In this document: positions 35,401 through 43,623 of the stretch, piece after piece
Position numbering within the stretch: the stretch's first letter is position 1
Layout: each line of letters starts with the position of its first letter
DNA from: Lewinellaceae bacterium
GTDB taxonomy: Bacteria; Bacteroidota; Bacteroidia; Chitinophagales; Saprospiraceae
DNA: 64,000 bases
Reading direction: 5' to 3'
Assembly: GCA_016712415.1 (NCBI GenBank)
Contig: JADJRC010000003.1
Location: forward strand, 62,001-126,000
Program-made: the position numbers and the translations under genes
Notes under the pieces: model-generated
Told to the model about the DNA's origin: nothing
Databases searched by the model: none
Seen by the model: only the letters and a program-made list of their open reading frames with translations

Positions 35401-35610
35401 GGCGTGGGCCGCGAAAAAGCCATGCTGCTGCGGCAGGAACGAAAGCCCGGCCACACCTCCGTGGCCCTCGACGTTACCAGGGAACGCCTGGAAGCGCTGA
35501 AAAAGGGCCGGCAATATGAGGTGTTGGAATACGAGGATGTAACAAACAGCGAAGGAAACGTTGCGGGCACACAGGTGACCGTCCGCCTGCCCGCCCTGGT
35601 CAATTTCTAA
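32491..35610 (+). CDS. Beta-propeller sensor histidine kinase, LytS/His_kinase family
   Basis: The 1039-residue protein has a poly-Leu signal peptide (about 1-30) and a long periplasmic region of two-component regulator propeller repeats (about 40-660), recognised by recurring GYMWFGTQGGG, RIWVGTNWG and NLWIGSENG units. A Y_Y_Y immunoglobulin-like domain follows (about 680-755), one membrane helix (about 768-788), a coiled coil, and a LytS-type kinase domain. The phospho-acceptor is His823 in MNPHFIFNALNSIQ. The ATP domain includes VENAVVHGISH and IRDNGVGR. Sensors of this layout respond to surface or periplasmic ligands. The cognate LytTR regulator follows 44 bases downstream. Confidence 0.93.
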   Translation: MNARALLLLLLLLLLLLLPLPLPLLLPTATAQNFLTYSLEDGLPQSQVFASIQDSKGYMWFGTQGGGVCRYDGRFFQTYTDADGLPSSYVNAVFEDGRHRIWVGTNWGIAWFDGAKWHNPSKGFSQPVTHISQDRAGKLLMTIKNDLVSLDDDGFRSYPIPGFPKRPLVYAVFSTKKGLWIGTNQGACLMGDTLKRLTTRENLPSSLVRAFARDGQGNIWMATPAGIAVVDETGMAVTTVHKDPLLENATCMQADAEGNMWVGTSDKGLAIWSERDSAWTQLGERQGFPRNFVCALVRDNSGTMWAATSGGGVARFIARDFKHFDRRDGLVGDRVYAVMEDSKGRIWMSVSQNGLQVLDSTGLHRFTLDSGFLNIKCRTIAEDRLGRIWVGTEGKGIAVFDSSGMHILNKSNGLPGDWIQKIMPDGSGGMWVATASDGLALVSLSDSNVLSIRKIERPEGLKEKQIASIQTDKYGYLWYGTPDGKVGWFKIRMAEYDQSNGLSGAPVRCVAFDTVGRYIWVGTKGDGVFVADRYGERILFRPLETPRPLSSRNIYLLQFDRAGNLWIGSENGVDKVSFEKQGFTFEKPGFGVKSVEHFGKNEGFLGIETCQDAAICDRAGNLWFGTMNGLMRYVPSNRKYIGTAPILHFDDISLFYRPLSQTPYAAWADENGGLRDGLELSWSDNHLSFEFRAIDLNHPDKVRYRWKLDGAENAEWSPLSAQQSVNFAGLPPGGYTFIIQATSDGALFTEPLKAPFSIKTPFWQKGWFQVLAVFALLGLVLSILHIRIRAVRRTEQAKREKLEVQNRLLQLEQKALQLQMNPHFIFNALNSIQSLVGAGDTQAAKQEISAFAALMRSVLHNSRKQVISLKEEADTLEQYLRIEQFCQQNKFAFSITLPENIDSGEIEIPPMMLQPFVENAVVHGISHLNYTGRIEVVFRYDPNPASDGRSTAPSASGADSGLLECTIRDNGVGREKAMLLRQERKPGHTSVALDVTRERLEALKKGRQYEVLEYEDVTNSEGNVAGTQVTVRLPALVNF
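32506..32580 (+). repeat. Hexanucleotide/trinucleotide tract coding the kinase signal peptide
   Basis: Iterated CTGTTA, CTGCTA and CTGCCA hexamers cover the signal-peptide codons and encode runs of Leu and Leu-Pro (residues about 6-30). Slippage by whole units would change the length of the hydrophobic core without shifting frame. Confidence 0.8.
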
Positions 35611-35654
35611 TGGTACCAAAACCTTAATAATCATAACACATCAACCAGAATTGT

Positions 35655-36398
35655 ATGACCGCAATCATTGTAGAAGACATGCCCCAGGCCGTTCAGGCCC
35701 TGCAAAACGAACTGGCGGAGCATTGTCCCGAAGTAGAAGTGGTAAATACCGCCGGAAGTATCGTTGCAGCAGCCAGGTTGCTGGGGCAGGCGACACCCGA
35801 CATCATTTTTCTCGATATCCTGCTGGGCGACGGCACGGGCTTCGATCTGCTCGATATTTTTCCCAACCTGTCGTCGCGCGTCATATTCATCACGGCATCT
35901 GACGAAAACGCCATACGAGCGTTTCGGTACGCAGCCGTAGACTATCTGCTCAAGCCTGTCGACCCCCATCTGCTTCGCGAAGCCGTCGGAAGGGCCAAAC
36001 GCCAGATGGCCGGCACTGCCGAAAGCATGCGCCTACTGCGCGAAACGATCCGCCGCCCCGATGCATTGCCCAGCCGCATCTCGCTCACTTCGCAGGAGCG
36101 TATTTCAGTAGTAGACATCGACAGTATTATCCGCTGCGAATCGGATGGCAACAATACCTGGTTTTTCCTGGCCGGCGGTGAAAAGATATTCGTGACCCGC
36201 ACGCTCAAGCAATTCGAACAGCTCCTCGACCAACACAATTTCCTTCGTGTACACCAGTCGCACCTCGTCGCGCTGAGATACATACATGAATTCGTAAAGA
36301 AGGACGGCGGCTACCTGCGCCTAAAAAACAGCGAACTTATCCCGGTGTCGGTGCGCAAAAGGGCAGAAGTGGTGGAATTGCTGGAGAATCTGAAATAG
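35655..36398 (+). CDS. LytTR-family response regulator
   Basis: The 247-residue protein has a receiver domain (about 1-120) with the phospho-acceptor Asp54 in FLDILLGDG, acidic-pocket residues near VED (7-8) and the conserved Lys in LLKPVDP. A LytTR DNA-binding domain (about 145-245) has RISLTSQERISVVDIDSIIRC and HQSHLVALRYIHEF. It is the cognate regulator of the propeller kinase 44 bases upstream; the two form a classic Bacteroidetes two-component pair. LytTR domains bind imperfect direct repeats, but no target site could be named. Confidence 0.95.
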   Translation: MTAIIVEDMPQAVQALQNELAEHCPEVEVVNTAGSIVAAARLLGQATPDIIFLDILLGDGTGFDLLDIFPNLSSRVIFITASDENAIRAFRYAAVDYLLKPVDPHLLREAVGRAKRQMAGTAESMRLLRETIRRPDALPSRISLTSQERISVVDIDSIIRCESDGNNTWFFLAGGEKIFVTRTLKQFEQLLDQHNFLRVHQSHLVALRYIHEFVKKDGGYLRLKNSELIPVSVRKRAEVVELLENLK

Positions 36399-36399
36399 A

Positions 36400-36437
36400 C
36401 CGGAATTTTCGGTATTCCGGAAATTGCGGCATTCCGG
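36400..36437. terminator. Hairpin between convergent regulator and recO genes
   Basis: CCGGAAT (36400-36406) pairs with ATTCCGG at 36414-36420, and a second ATTCCGG (36431-36437) offers an alternative partner. It fills the 43-base gap between two convergent stops and may end both transcripts. Its arms resemble, but do not match, the dispersed GGAAT-ATTCC palindromes. Confidence 0.45.
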
Positions 36438-36441
36438 CGTA

Positions 36442-37170
36442 TTACATCACCATCTCCAGGATATCCGGCGTATTGATATCGGTGAACCCGGGCACATGGT
36501 ACTGATAGAATTGCAACAAATGCTGTAGGAGGGCTTTGCGTTGTGCGCGGTTGAGCGCCACTTCATGGCATTGCTGAAGGGGGAGTTGTAGCAAATCCAG
36601 CATTTGCAGGGTCTGTTCCGGCTCCAGGTAATGCGGGTGGATGGGCGGAACCGGGCTGAAATTGCCTTCTTTAAGGTCGAAAAAAAGTTCCCCGGCGTCT
36701 TCGGGTACCTCCTGAGGTTGGAAGCCCAGAAAGTTGGAAAGTTGGAGCAGAAAGTGCAGGTGCAGGTTGGCAATAGGATGGGGGGAAGTATCCAGCCATT
36801 GCAGGGTATCGAGCAGGAAATCGAAGAGATCGCGGTTTTCTTCTGATTCCTGGATGGTTTTACGGCATATTTCCGCCATAAAAAGGGCCACAGCGCCGTG
36901 GCGGATGTCGAAAGGAATCCTGCTCCAGACCTCTGCTGCGCGGAGTTCCTTCAGGCGGTTCATGGCATCGGCATCGTCGCGAAAATAACATACCAGGTCC
37001 ACCGCCGTCATGGGCTGGAACAGGTTGTAGGGCATGCGCGCACGCGCGCTGCGCACCCCTCCGGCGATAAACGTATGCAGCCCCTTTTCTTCGGTAAAAA
37101 TGTCGGAAATGACGCTGCTGTCGCCGTATTTCACCGTCCGGAAAACGATACCACGTGTTTTGAGCAACAT
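36442..37170 (-). CDS. recO: DNA repair protein RecO
   Basis: The 242-residue protein has the RecO layout: an N-terminal OB fold (about 1-80, LLKTRGIVFRTVKYGDSSVISDIFTEEKG, a strongly conserved start) and a helical C-terminal domain. RecO works with RecF and RecR to load RecA on single-stranded gaps and anneals complementary strands. Bacteroidetes RecO proteins often lack the zinc-binding cysteines of other phyla; I also see no CxxC pairs here. The ATG at 37170 matches the conserved start. It diverges from upp across 102 bases. Confidence 0.93.
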   Translation of the reverse strand: MLLKTRGIVFRTVKYGDSSVISDIFTEEKGLHTFIAGGVRSARARMPYNLFQPMTAVDLVCYFRDDADAMNRLKELRAAEVWSRIPFDIRHGAVALFMAEICRKTIQESEENRDLFDFLLDTLQWLDTSPHPIANLHLHFLLQLSNFLGFQPQEVPEDAGELFFDLKEGNFSPVPPIHPHYLEPEQTLQMLDLLQLPLQQCHEVALNRAQRKALLQHLLQFYQYHVPGFTDINTPDILEMVM

Positions 37171-37272
37171 AGAAAAAATGCTTTCACTGCGAAAAGTACG
37201 GTTTTCAGGCAGTCGGGAGCAGTTGATTTGCCAAATGAAAAATCTATCTTTCCCCGTTCAAACATCCAAACC

Positions 37273-37917
37273 ATGGTATTCAATCTCGCTGAAAACAATA
37301 CGATCGCCAACCGGTTTGTGGCGGAACTGCGCAATGCTGAAATACAAAAAGACCGCGCCCGCTTTCGCCGGAACATGGAGCGCACCGGCGAAATATTGGC
37401 GTATGAAATCTCTAAAACGCTTGATTATGAACTGTTTGAGGTAGAAACACCGCTCGGCATTGCCCCGGTGATGCTGCCATCGAAACGTATGGTGCTGGCG
37501 ACCATCCTGCGTGCGGGATTGCCCTTCCACCAGGGCATGCTCAACTATTTCGACCATGCCGACAATGCCTTTATTTCCGCCTTCCGCCGGCACCATAAAG
37601 ACGGGTCTTTTAATATACAATTAGATTATGTAAGCACGGCCGACCTGAACGGCAGCACACTTATCCTTTGCGACCCGATGCTGGCTTCCGGCGCTTCCAT
37701 CAATGTCGCCCTGCAGGAACTGTTGCGTTTTGGAGCACCCGATACCATCCACGTTGCCACGGTCATCGCCAGTACGGCAGGCCTGGACGCTGTGCGGCGG
37801 CGTTATCCGCAGGCCCGTATCTGGACGGGCGCTATTGATGAGGAACTGACGGCAAAATCGTATATCGTACCGGGACTGGGCGACGCTGGCGACCTGGCCT
37901 ACGGCGAGAAACGGTGA
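37273..37917 (+). CDS. upp: Uracil phosphoribosyltransferase
   Basis: Starting at the ATG at 37273 gives 214 residues, typical of the enzyme; the frame is open upstream but lies inside recO on the other strand. The PRPP loop is LILCDPMLASGASINVAL, and the uracil-binding C-terminus is YIVPGLGDAGDLAYG, which matches the GLGDAGDR-type family motif. Conserved MVLATILRAGLPFHQGML is also present. The enzyme converts uracil and PRPP to UMP in pyrimidine salvage in the cytoplasm. A near -7 element (TATCTTTC) lies about 25 bases before the start. Confidence 0.95.
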   Translation: MVFNLAENNTIANRFVAELRNAEIQKDRARFRRNMERTGEILAYEISKTLDYELFEVETPLGIAPVMLPSKRMVLATILRAGLPFHQGMLNYFDHADNAFISAFRRHHKDGSFNIQLDYVSTADLNGSTLILCDPMLASGASINVALQELLRFGAPDTIHVATVIASTAGLDAVRRRYPQARIWTGAIDEELTAKSYIVPGLGDAGDLAYGEKR

Positions 37918-37979
37918 AATACGCGAACGAGGAATCGCATTTTGAAATTCAGGAATTCAACCATTCTGCAAATTCCGAT

Positions 37980-38013
37980 AAAAAAGGCCGCGCTGCTCAT
38001 TTGCTGCACGGCC
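37980..38013 (-). terminator. Terminator of the large T9SS protein gene
   Basis: On the minus strand GGCCGTGCAGCA pairs, with two mismatches, with the downstream TGAGCAGCGCGGCC-like arm and is followed by six T residues (complement of 37980-37985). It lies about 50 bases past the stop of the gene ending at 38066. Confidence 0.65.
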
Positions 38014-38065
38014 CTTGGTTATGTTTCATGAATGTAATCCTGGTTGGGATGGCCTCTTTCCTGCG

Positions 38066-40966
38066 CTATTGCGCGATTAGTTTCCCGGAGGCTACCGGCT
38101 TACCATCAGCGGTAAGCCGGTAGAAGATTACTCCAGCCGGGAGTTGATGTCGGAACAATCGGAATGTGGGTTGATTAAAGAAAGCATTGGAAAGTAATCG
38201 GCCCTGGGCATCGTACACATGCAAACCGTAGGTCTGCGCCTGTACGCCCATCACCTCGAAATTGACGGCATCTGTTATGACCGGATTGGGATAAATCCGC
38301 ACATCAGCGCCTGCGAGGTGAATTTCTTTTGTTTGCACAAACACCGTGTCTATGCAGGTGGTGTGGAAAGTCTGATTAGTGATGACCGGCGCATTAAAGT
38401 CAAAATAGATAGCAGCGCTGTTGAAGATCGTCGTTCCGCACTCAATATTCGGTTTTTGAGAAACGCGGAACTTAACGAAGCCTTCGCTCGCGCTGCTACC
38501 CGGCGCAAGATTAACGTTGGGGAGTGTGAACTGCACAATGCCCTGACCGTAAACCTCGAAGTCGTAGGGATGGCTGGCAGCTCCAGGATGAACCGTAGCA
38601 GGATCAAGCGCCGTCGACAACGTGTCGCGGATGATGATCTGCTGTACGGTGGTTGTCCCGGTGTTGCGGAACTGGATTAAATAGTCCAAATCGGTTTCCG
38701 GACTGACGTAGTGGGCCACGTCGTAGCCTTTGGGATGACCTCTTTTAAGGTAAGTCGGATTGTAATCGGTTTCGTAACTCTCCTGGCAGTCGGTTTCGAC
38801 AAAAGCGTCGGCATCGTCTTCCGGGAACATGGTATAAAAGCCGAGCGAAATCGGATTAACGCTCGTATCGGTTTTGCATCCTTCCACCGCCGCCGTCGGA
38901 TAACCCGAGCCCGGATAGCCGGGGCTTTGCTGGGCGATAATACGGTAGGTTCCGTTGTTGGCTTTGTGGCTCCAGATATTGGTATCCTGCTCTGCCTCCA
39001 ATTTAAACCGGAAATTCGGATCGCCGGGAACAGTGAGCATGACCAGATCTTCTGCGATCACAAAATCCGGCTCGGTATTCATTTTGTTGGCCGTGATATT
39101 GTGCAGGTACATCCGCACCATCGTATCGCCGTCGCAGATAGCCCGGGCCCGGATAATAGAACCATCCCAGTTGATGCCGGGGTTGCAGAATGTATCCGGA
39201 TAAATATGTGCGGTTACGCAGTGTGTCTGGCCGGTAACTACATTGTCGCAATCCAGAAACGCTGTGACAGTGAACGTCTCGCACTCGCCGTCGGGTAACG
39301 TACCCACATTGTACACGTAATTATTACTGCCCGGAGGGGTTTCAATACCGGGAATCGAACTGCCGGTCACCGTCAATGCCGGATCGAAAGATACTTCGAT
39401 ACGGGTATTTTGCGACGGTACAGAACCCGTATTGCAGTACCGGATCGTGTACAGGTTATCGTTGCAGCGGCGCAGGACGGGAGTAGCGACATCCACTTCA
39501 TTGCGCGGGCAGGAGTACAAAACGCGCACCGGAATCCGGGTATTGACCGTATCGTAAAAATCCGGAACAGTAACGTTTGTGATGGCGTCACAAGCCTGCC
39601 AGTATTCATTGGGGGCAAACAATGTCAGTTCATACTGACCGGTATCGACCGCCAGTCGGAAGTCGCCATTCTCGTTGGCTACTGCAAAACGGGAAAAGTT
39701 AGGGCTGACAATTTTCACAACCCAGTCTTCCAGTCCGGCCTCACCGATATCCGGGAGGCAGTTGTTGTTGAGGTCCTGAAAGATATTTCCTTTTATATAA
39801 CTGGTAAATACTTCGCAGTTAAGATCAGCCTTTACCAGGTAGGCGGTTTGCTCGGAGCCGGCAAAAAATGGCGAGCTGTAGCCTGCTGCCGCTGCACCGC
39901 CGTCGGGCGTAAAAATAATGCTGTATGCTTCGTCGGCTCCGGCCTTTCCCACCACGGCATTGCATATTTCCTCGCCTTCGAAGTCCACGTGAAGGATATA
40001 CAGATCGCCTTGGGCGGTTGTCAGGTCTTTCCTGCCGGCAACATAGAATCCGTCGAACTGATCCCGCGCAACCGCATTAAAACTGGTCTTTGGAAAAGTG
40101 TTCTGCCAGATGATAGAATTGCTGCCGTTGCCGTCAATCTTCATCAAAAGTCCGGCGCCGCCCTGGAAGGCATTTGTTCCGCCGGCCAGCACAAAATTGC
40201 CGTCTGTAGTACCCACAACGGCTTTAGCGACGTCGTCGCTGTTGATAAAGCCGTATTTATAATCCCATTGAGGATTGCCCAACGCGTCGAACCGGACGGC
40301 ATAGAAGTCCACATCGCCGGGTGATGCCGTTTGAACCCTGAAACTCCCGGCAACCAGAAAACCTCCGTTGCTTGCAGTCGTTATGGCATTGCCCCTTTCC
40401 TTGCTCAATTGCTGGCCAAAGGTTTTGGTCCATACGGGGTTGCCTTTTGCGTCCGTTTTTATCAGGTAGATATCTTCCGTCCATTCGCCGGTGACTGTAA
40501 TCAGAAAATTGGTGGTAAACCCGCAAATCACCAAACTGCCATCGGCAAGTTCGAGCAGCCCTGTTGCCTCGTCGTCTTTAATGCCACCGAAGGTCTTGGT
40601 CCACAACACATTGCCATAAGCGTCTGTTTTAAAGAGGTAAACGTCGCGTTCGCCGGCGCCTACACCTTCTATGTAACCTGCAACGGCATACCCGCTGTCT
40701 TGCGTGGCTACAACAGCTGTTCCGGCTGCATCGGGGCTTACCGGGTAGTTCTTGCTCCACTGAAGAGTGCCGTCGGCGTCGGCTTTGATCAGGCTGATTT
40801 TGTTCAGTCCGTAAAAGCCCGTCATGATATACCCGCCATCATGGGTTGGCGCAACGGCGTTGATCTGGTCCTGACCGCCGCCGCCAAACACACGTTCCCA
40901 ACCTTGTCCCTCGACGTTTGCCGAGAACAACAGGATCAGGAAAAGTATCAGACAGTGCTTGAACAT
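38066..40966 (-). CDS. T9SS type A sorting domain-containing surface/secreted protein
   Basis: I start at the ATG at 40966 (966 residues), which gives the signal peptide MFKHCLILFLILLFSANVEG; the frame is open further upstream but crosses the divergent promoter region. Residues about 22-400 are tandem beta-propeller units (APTHDGGYIMTGFYG, ATQDSGYAVAGYIEG, TASNGGFLVAGSF) that begin with WERVFGGGG. A short SdrD_B-like domain (GNIFQDLNNNCLPDIGE, near 400) and DUF11-like domains follow, with IQFRNTGTTTVQQIIIRDTL. The last 75 residues are a type A sorting domain (VRIYPNPV ... GVIFYRL). The Por secretion system would export it and attach it to the surface. A role in adhesion is plausible but unproven. 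Confidence 0.9.
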   Translation of the reverse strand: MFKHCLILFLILLFSANVEGQGWERVFGGGGQDQINAVAPTHDGGYIMTGFYGLNKISLIKADADGTLQWSKNYPVSPDAAGTAVVATQDSGYAVAGYIEGVGAGERDVYLFKTDAYGNVLWTKTFGGIKDDEATGLLELADGSLVICGFTTNFLITVTGEWTEDIYLIKTDAKGNPVWTKTFGQQLSKERGNAITTASNGGFLVAGSFRVQTASPGDVDFYAVRFDALGNPQWDYKYGFINSDDVAKAVVGTTDGNFVLAGGTNAFQGGAGLLMKIDGNGSNSIIWQNTFPKTSFNAVARDQFDGFYVAGRKDLTTAQGDLYILHVDFEGEEICNAVVGKAGADEAYSIIFTPDGGAAAAGYSSPFFAGSEQTAYLVKADLNCEVFTSYIKGNIFQDLNNNCLPDIGEAGLEDWVVKIVSPNFSRFAVANENGDFRLAVDTGQYELTLFAPNEYWQACDAITNVTVPDFYDTVNTRIPVRVLYSCPRNEVDVATPVLRRCNDNLYTIRYCNTGSVPSQNTRIEVSFDPALTVTGSSIPGIETPPGSNNYVYNVGTLPDGECETFTVTAFLDCDNVVTGQTHCVTAHIYPDTFCNPGINWDGSIIRARAICDGDTMVRMYLHNITANKMNTEPDFVIAEDLVMLTVPGDPNFRFKLEAEQDTNIWSHKANNGTYRIIAQQSPGYPGSGYPTAAVEGCKTDTSVNPISLGFYTMFPEDDADAFVETDCQESYETDYNPTYLKRGHPKGYDVAHYVSPETDLDYLIQFRNTGTTTVQQIIIRDTLSTALDPATVHPGAASHPYDFEVYGQGIVQFTLPNVNLAPGSSASEGFVKFRVSQKPNIECGTTIFNSAAIYFDFNAPVITNQTFHTTCIDTVFVQTKEIHLAGADVRIYPNPVITDAVNFEVMGVQAQTYGLHVYDAQGRLLSNAFFNQPTFRLFRHQLPAGVIFYRLTADGKPVASGKLIAQ

Positions 40967-41203
40967 GAGATAACGGATTAGGCTTTGCATTAGCCTTTCT
41001 TTGACGGTACAAAAGTGCGGATACAAATGTGACGTGTAAAAGACAAAAATTTGCATTTGTTGAGTTGTTTTGGTTGTTTGTTTTTTCCGATTTTTGACGC
41101 TTGTTTTTACAAAAAGTTGAAAATAATGCATTTTTGAGCACAAACGAACGTTTAAAATTAAAAATTGGCCGGTGGTTTGTTGAATAAATAATCCAAAAGC
41201 GAC

Positions 41204-42619
41204 ATGCAAAAAAGTATATTGTCAGAGATCGTACATGCTCTAGAGCGTAAAGAGGTGCGGGATATTCAAAAATGGTTGCAATCGCCGGCCCACAATCAAC
41301 GGCAGGATGTAATCAGGTTGTTTGATTATCTGTGTCAAAATTTGGCGGATGACGACGAATCCCCGGAAAAAGATAAGGCATGGAAGGCTGTTTTCCCTGC
41401 CCAACCTTACGATGATGCCTATATGCGGCAGGTAATGTTCTTTTTGCTCAAGGCCATAGAAGAGTATTTGGTGTTTACAGACTTTACGGCGGATAAAGTC
41501 CAATACCATTTGTCACTAACCAGAATCTACCGGAAACGAAAACTGGAAAAAGCCTATAAGCAGGCCCACAGAATGGGCTCTGAAAAACTGGAGCGCCAGC
41601 CGCTGCGCAATACGTATTACCTGCTCAATAAGTTTTTTCTTGAACAGGAAGAACATGAACTCCGCATGAGTATTACACAACATGCGCCTGCAAATTTACA
41701 GGAAACGGCAGACGCTTTGGAAAAATGGTTCATTGAAGAGCGCTTGCGGATTAGCAAGGATATGCTTGCGCACCACCGCATTTATCAAAAAATAAGTTAC
41801 AACCACGGCCTGCTGGAAGAAGCCCTGTTGTATGCCAGCCGGAACAAGATGCTCGAAGAACCTGCAATAGCAGCCTATTACTTTACCTATATGGCCTTGA
41901 TCAACCCGAGTGAAGAAACCTATTTTGATAAAATGGAGCAATTGATCCACACCAAAATGGAACACTTTGGCCCATCAGAAGTACGTACCTTTTACCTCGC
42001 TGCATTGAATTACTGTGCTGCAAAAGTCAATCAGGGCAACCTCGATTACTGCCGGCGGGCCCTTAATTTTTACCGGCAGGGGCTGGAGACCGGTATACTT
42101 ATAGAAAACAACCAGATCACGAGTTATACTTTCAGCAACGCCGTTGCATTTGCTATGCGCATCGGGGAGTTTGACTGGGCAGAGAATTTCATCGATAAAT
42201 ACCAGCAATTTCTGGAGGAAAAACGCCGAAACGGAACCGTCAACTTTAGCCTGTCCAGACTTTACTTTGAGAAAGGAGATTATGACAAAGCACAGCGCTA
42301 TCTGGTGGAATTTGAATACGACGATATGCTTCAAAACATTGTAGCCAAGACCATGTTGCTAAAAATCTACTACGAACAGGACGAACTTGACGCCTTTGAA
42401 TCGCTGCTCGAAAGCCTGCGTATCTACCTGCAACGCAAGGAAGCGCTCGACCCAGCCCGAAAATCGGCCTACAAAAACCTCATCAGCCTGATGAAAAAAC
42501 TGCTGCACCTTAATCCATACTCCAAAGCTCAGACCGAACGATTGCGGCAACTCATCACCAGCACCAATCCGTTGATGGAACGCGACTGGCTTTTAAAGCA
42601 AGTGGACGGTAGACGGTAG
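41204..42619 (+). CDS. Alpha-helical cytoplasmic protein of unknown function
   Basis: The 471-residue protein is helical almost throughout and rich in charged residues, with no signal peptide or membrane helix. Repeated pairs of helices (YYFTYMALINPSEETYFDKM, LYFEKGDYDKAQRYLVEFEY) look like degenerate TPRs, a partner-binding fold. Homologous hypothetical proteins are, in my knowledge, common in Saprospiraceae, but no function is known. It diverges from the T9SS substrate gene across about 240 AT-rich bases. The last codons lie in a short GACGGTA repeat (42604-42627), so the true C-terminus may vary between strains. Confidence 0.78.
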   Translation: MQKSILSEIVHALERKEVRDIQKWLQSPAHNQRQDVIRLFDYLCQNLADDDESPEKDKAWKAVFPAQPYDDAYMRQVMFFLLKAIEEYLVFTDFTADKVQYHLSLTRIYRKRKLEKAYKQAHRMGSEKLERQPLRNTYYLLNKFFLEQEEHELRMSITQHAPANLQETADALEKWFIEERLRISKDMLAHHRIYQKISYNHGLLEEALLYASRNKMLEEPAIAAYYFTYMALINPSEETYFDKMEQLIHTKMEHFGPSEVRTFYLAALNYCAAKVNQGNLDYCRRALNFYRQGLETGILIENNQITSYTFSNAVAFAMRIGEFDWAENFIDKYQQFLEEKRRNGTVNFSLSRLYFEKGDYDKAQRYLVEFEYDDMLQNIVAKTMLLKIYYEQDELDAFESLLESLRIYLQRKEALDPARKSAYKNLISLMKKLLHLNPYSKAQTERLRQLITSTNPLMERDWLLKQVDGRR

Positions 42620-42717
42620 ACGGTGCGGAATTTCCAATTTCTACGCATCAATTACCCCTGTAATCGCCAAAAACGTCGTTTCTTTGCGGACTTTTTTCAC
42701 AAAAACCCACCGTTACG

Positions 42718-43548
42718 TTGAAACAGGGATATAAAGTGGCCTTGCTGGTACTGCTGGTATTGTTGATCGACCAGGCCACCAAGTTTTACATCAAGACGAA
42801 TTTTGCGTTGAACGACGAAGTAAAGATGTTCGGCCTCAACTGGGCCCGCCTCCACTTCGTGGAAAATAAAGGCATGGCATTCGGTATCGAATTCAATGTA
42901 ACGCACGGCGAATTCGACTACGGCAAACTGCTGCTCAGTGTGTTTCGCATCCTGATGGTGGCCGGCCTGATCTGGTATACCCGCATGTTACTTCGAGTAA
43001 AGGCGCCGATAGGGTTTGTGTACTGCATCGGCCTGATTACAGCCGGAGCGCTGGGCAATATCATCGACAGTACCTTTTATGCGCTCATCTTTACAGGCGG
43101 TTTTCACGACGACGGACTGGCTACCCTGGCGCCTTTCGGCCAGGGATACGGCCTCGCCGAGGGCTTGCCGATGAACGGCTTCCTGCACGGGCGCGTGGTC
43201 GATATGTTCTATTTCCCCATCACCACCATCACGCTGCCCGAATGGATGGGCGGCGACAGTTTTTTGTTTTTCAGCCCCATCTTTAATGTGGCCGACGCGG
43301 CCATTACCACCGGCATACTCTCCATTCTGCTGTTCCAGCGCCGTTTTTTCCGCGACGGCTTTATGGATGAAGAAAAAAAGGTGGAGTCAGCGTCTCCGGA
43401 TACCCTGCCCGACGACCCTGAGCAATCGCCTCTTGCAGAAATGCCGGATGATGAACCGGCCGCCGACCCTTCCGGTACGGATGGGACGACTGCCGCGGAT
43501 ACGGCCGGAGAGCCTTCCGGAAATACTGTCACGGACGAGAAAGGGTGA
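42718..43548 (+). CDS. lspA: Lipoprotein signal peptidase II with acidic C-terminal extension
   Basis: The 276-residue protein cleaves signal peptides of lipidated prolipoproteins in the inner membrane. The start is a TTG at 42718; no in-frame ATG fits, and the first-helix motif DQATKFYIK (D18) must be included. Catalytic aspartates are D117 in GNIID and D193 in FNVADA. Four hydrophobic helices are visible. A periplasmic insertion (about 122-180) is usual in Bacteroidetes LspA. The last 60 residues are an acidic, Pro/Ala/Thr-rich tail, longer than normal and probably disordered. A perfect 28-bp terminator follows 6 bases past the stop. Confidence 0.94.
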   Translation: MKQGYKVALLVLLVLLIDQATKFYIKTNFALNDEVKMFGLNWARLHFVENKGMAFGIEFNVTHGEFDYGKLLLSVFRILMVAGLIWYTRMLLRVKAPIGFVYCIGLITAGALGNIIDSTFYALIFTGGFHDDGLATLAPFGQGYGLAEGLPMNGFLHGRVVDMFYFPITTITLPEWMGGDSFLFFSPIFNVADAAITTGILSILLFQRRFFRDGFMDEEKKVESASPDTLPDDPEQSPLAEMPDDEPAADPSGTDGTTAADTAGEPSGNTVTDEKG

Positions 43549-43554
43549 TTGAGG

Positions 43555-43620
43555 GCGGCACATAAAAAAAACGCCCATTTGCGGTCCCGACTGCAAATGG
43601 GCGTTTTTTTTATGTGCCGC
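43555..43620. terminator. Bidirectional terminator, perfect 28-bp stem
   Basis: The arms 43555-43582 and 43593-43620 are perfectly complementary over 28 bases, with eight A/T pairs that give a T tract on both strands, around a 10-base loop. It fills the gap between convergent lspA and the DEAD-box helicase gene and should end both transcripts. Confidence 0.95.
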
Positions 43621-43623
43621 TAC

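Noticed and set aside
37914..38123. Small plus-strand frame overlapping the upp stop and the 3' end of the T9SS gene
   Set aside because: It overlaps a terminator and a conserved gene end on the other strand and encodes no recognisable feature.
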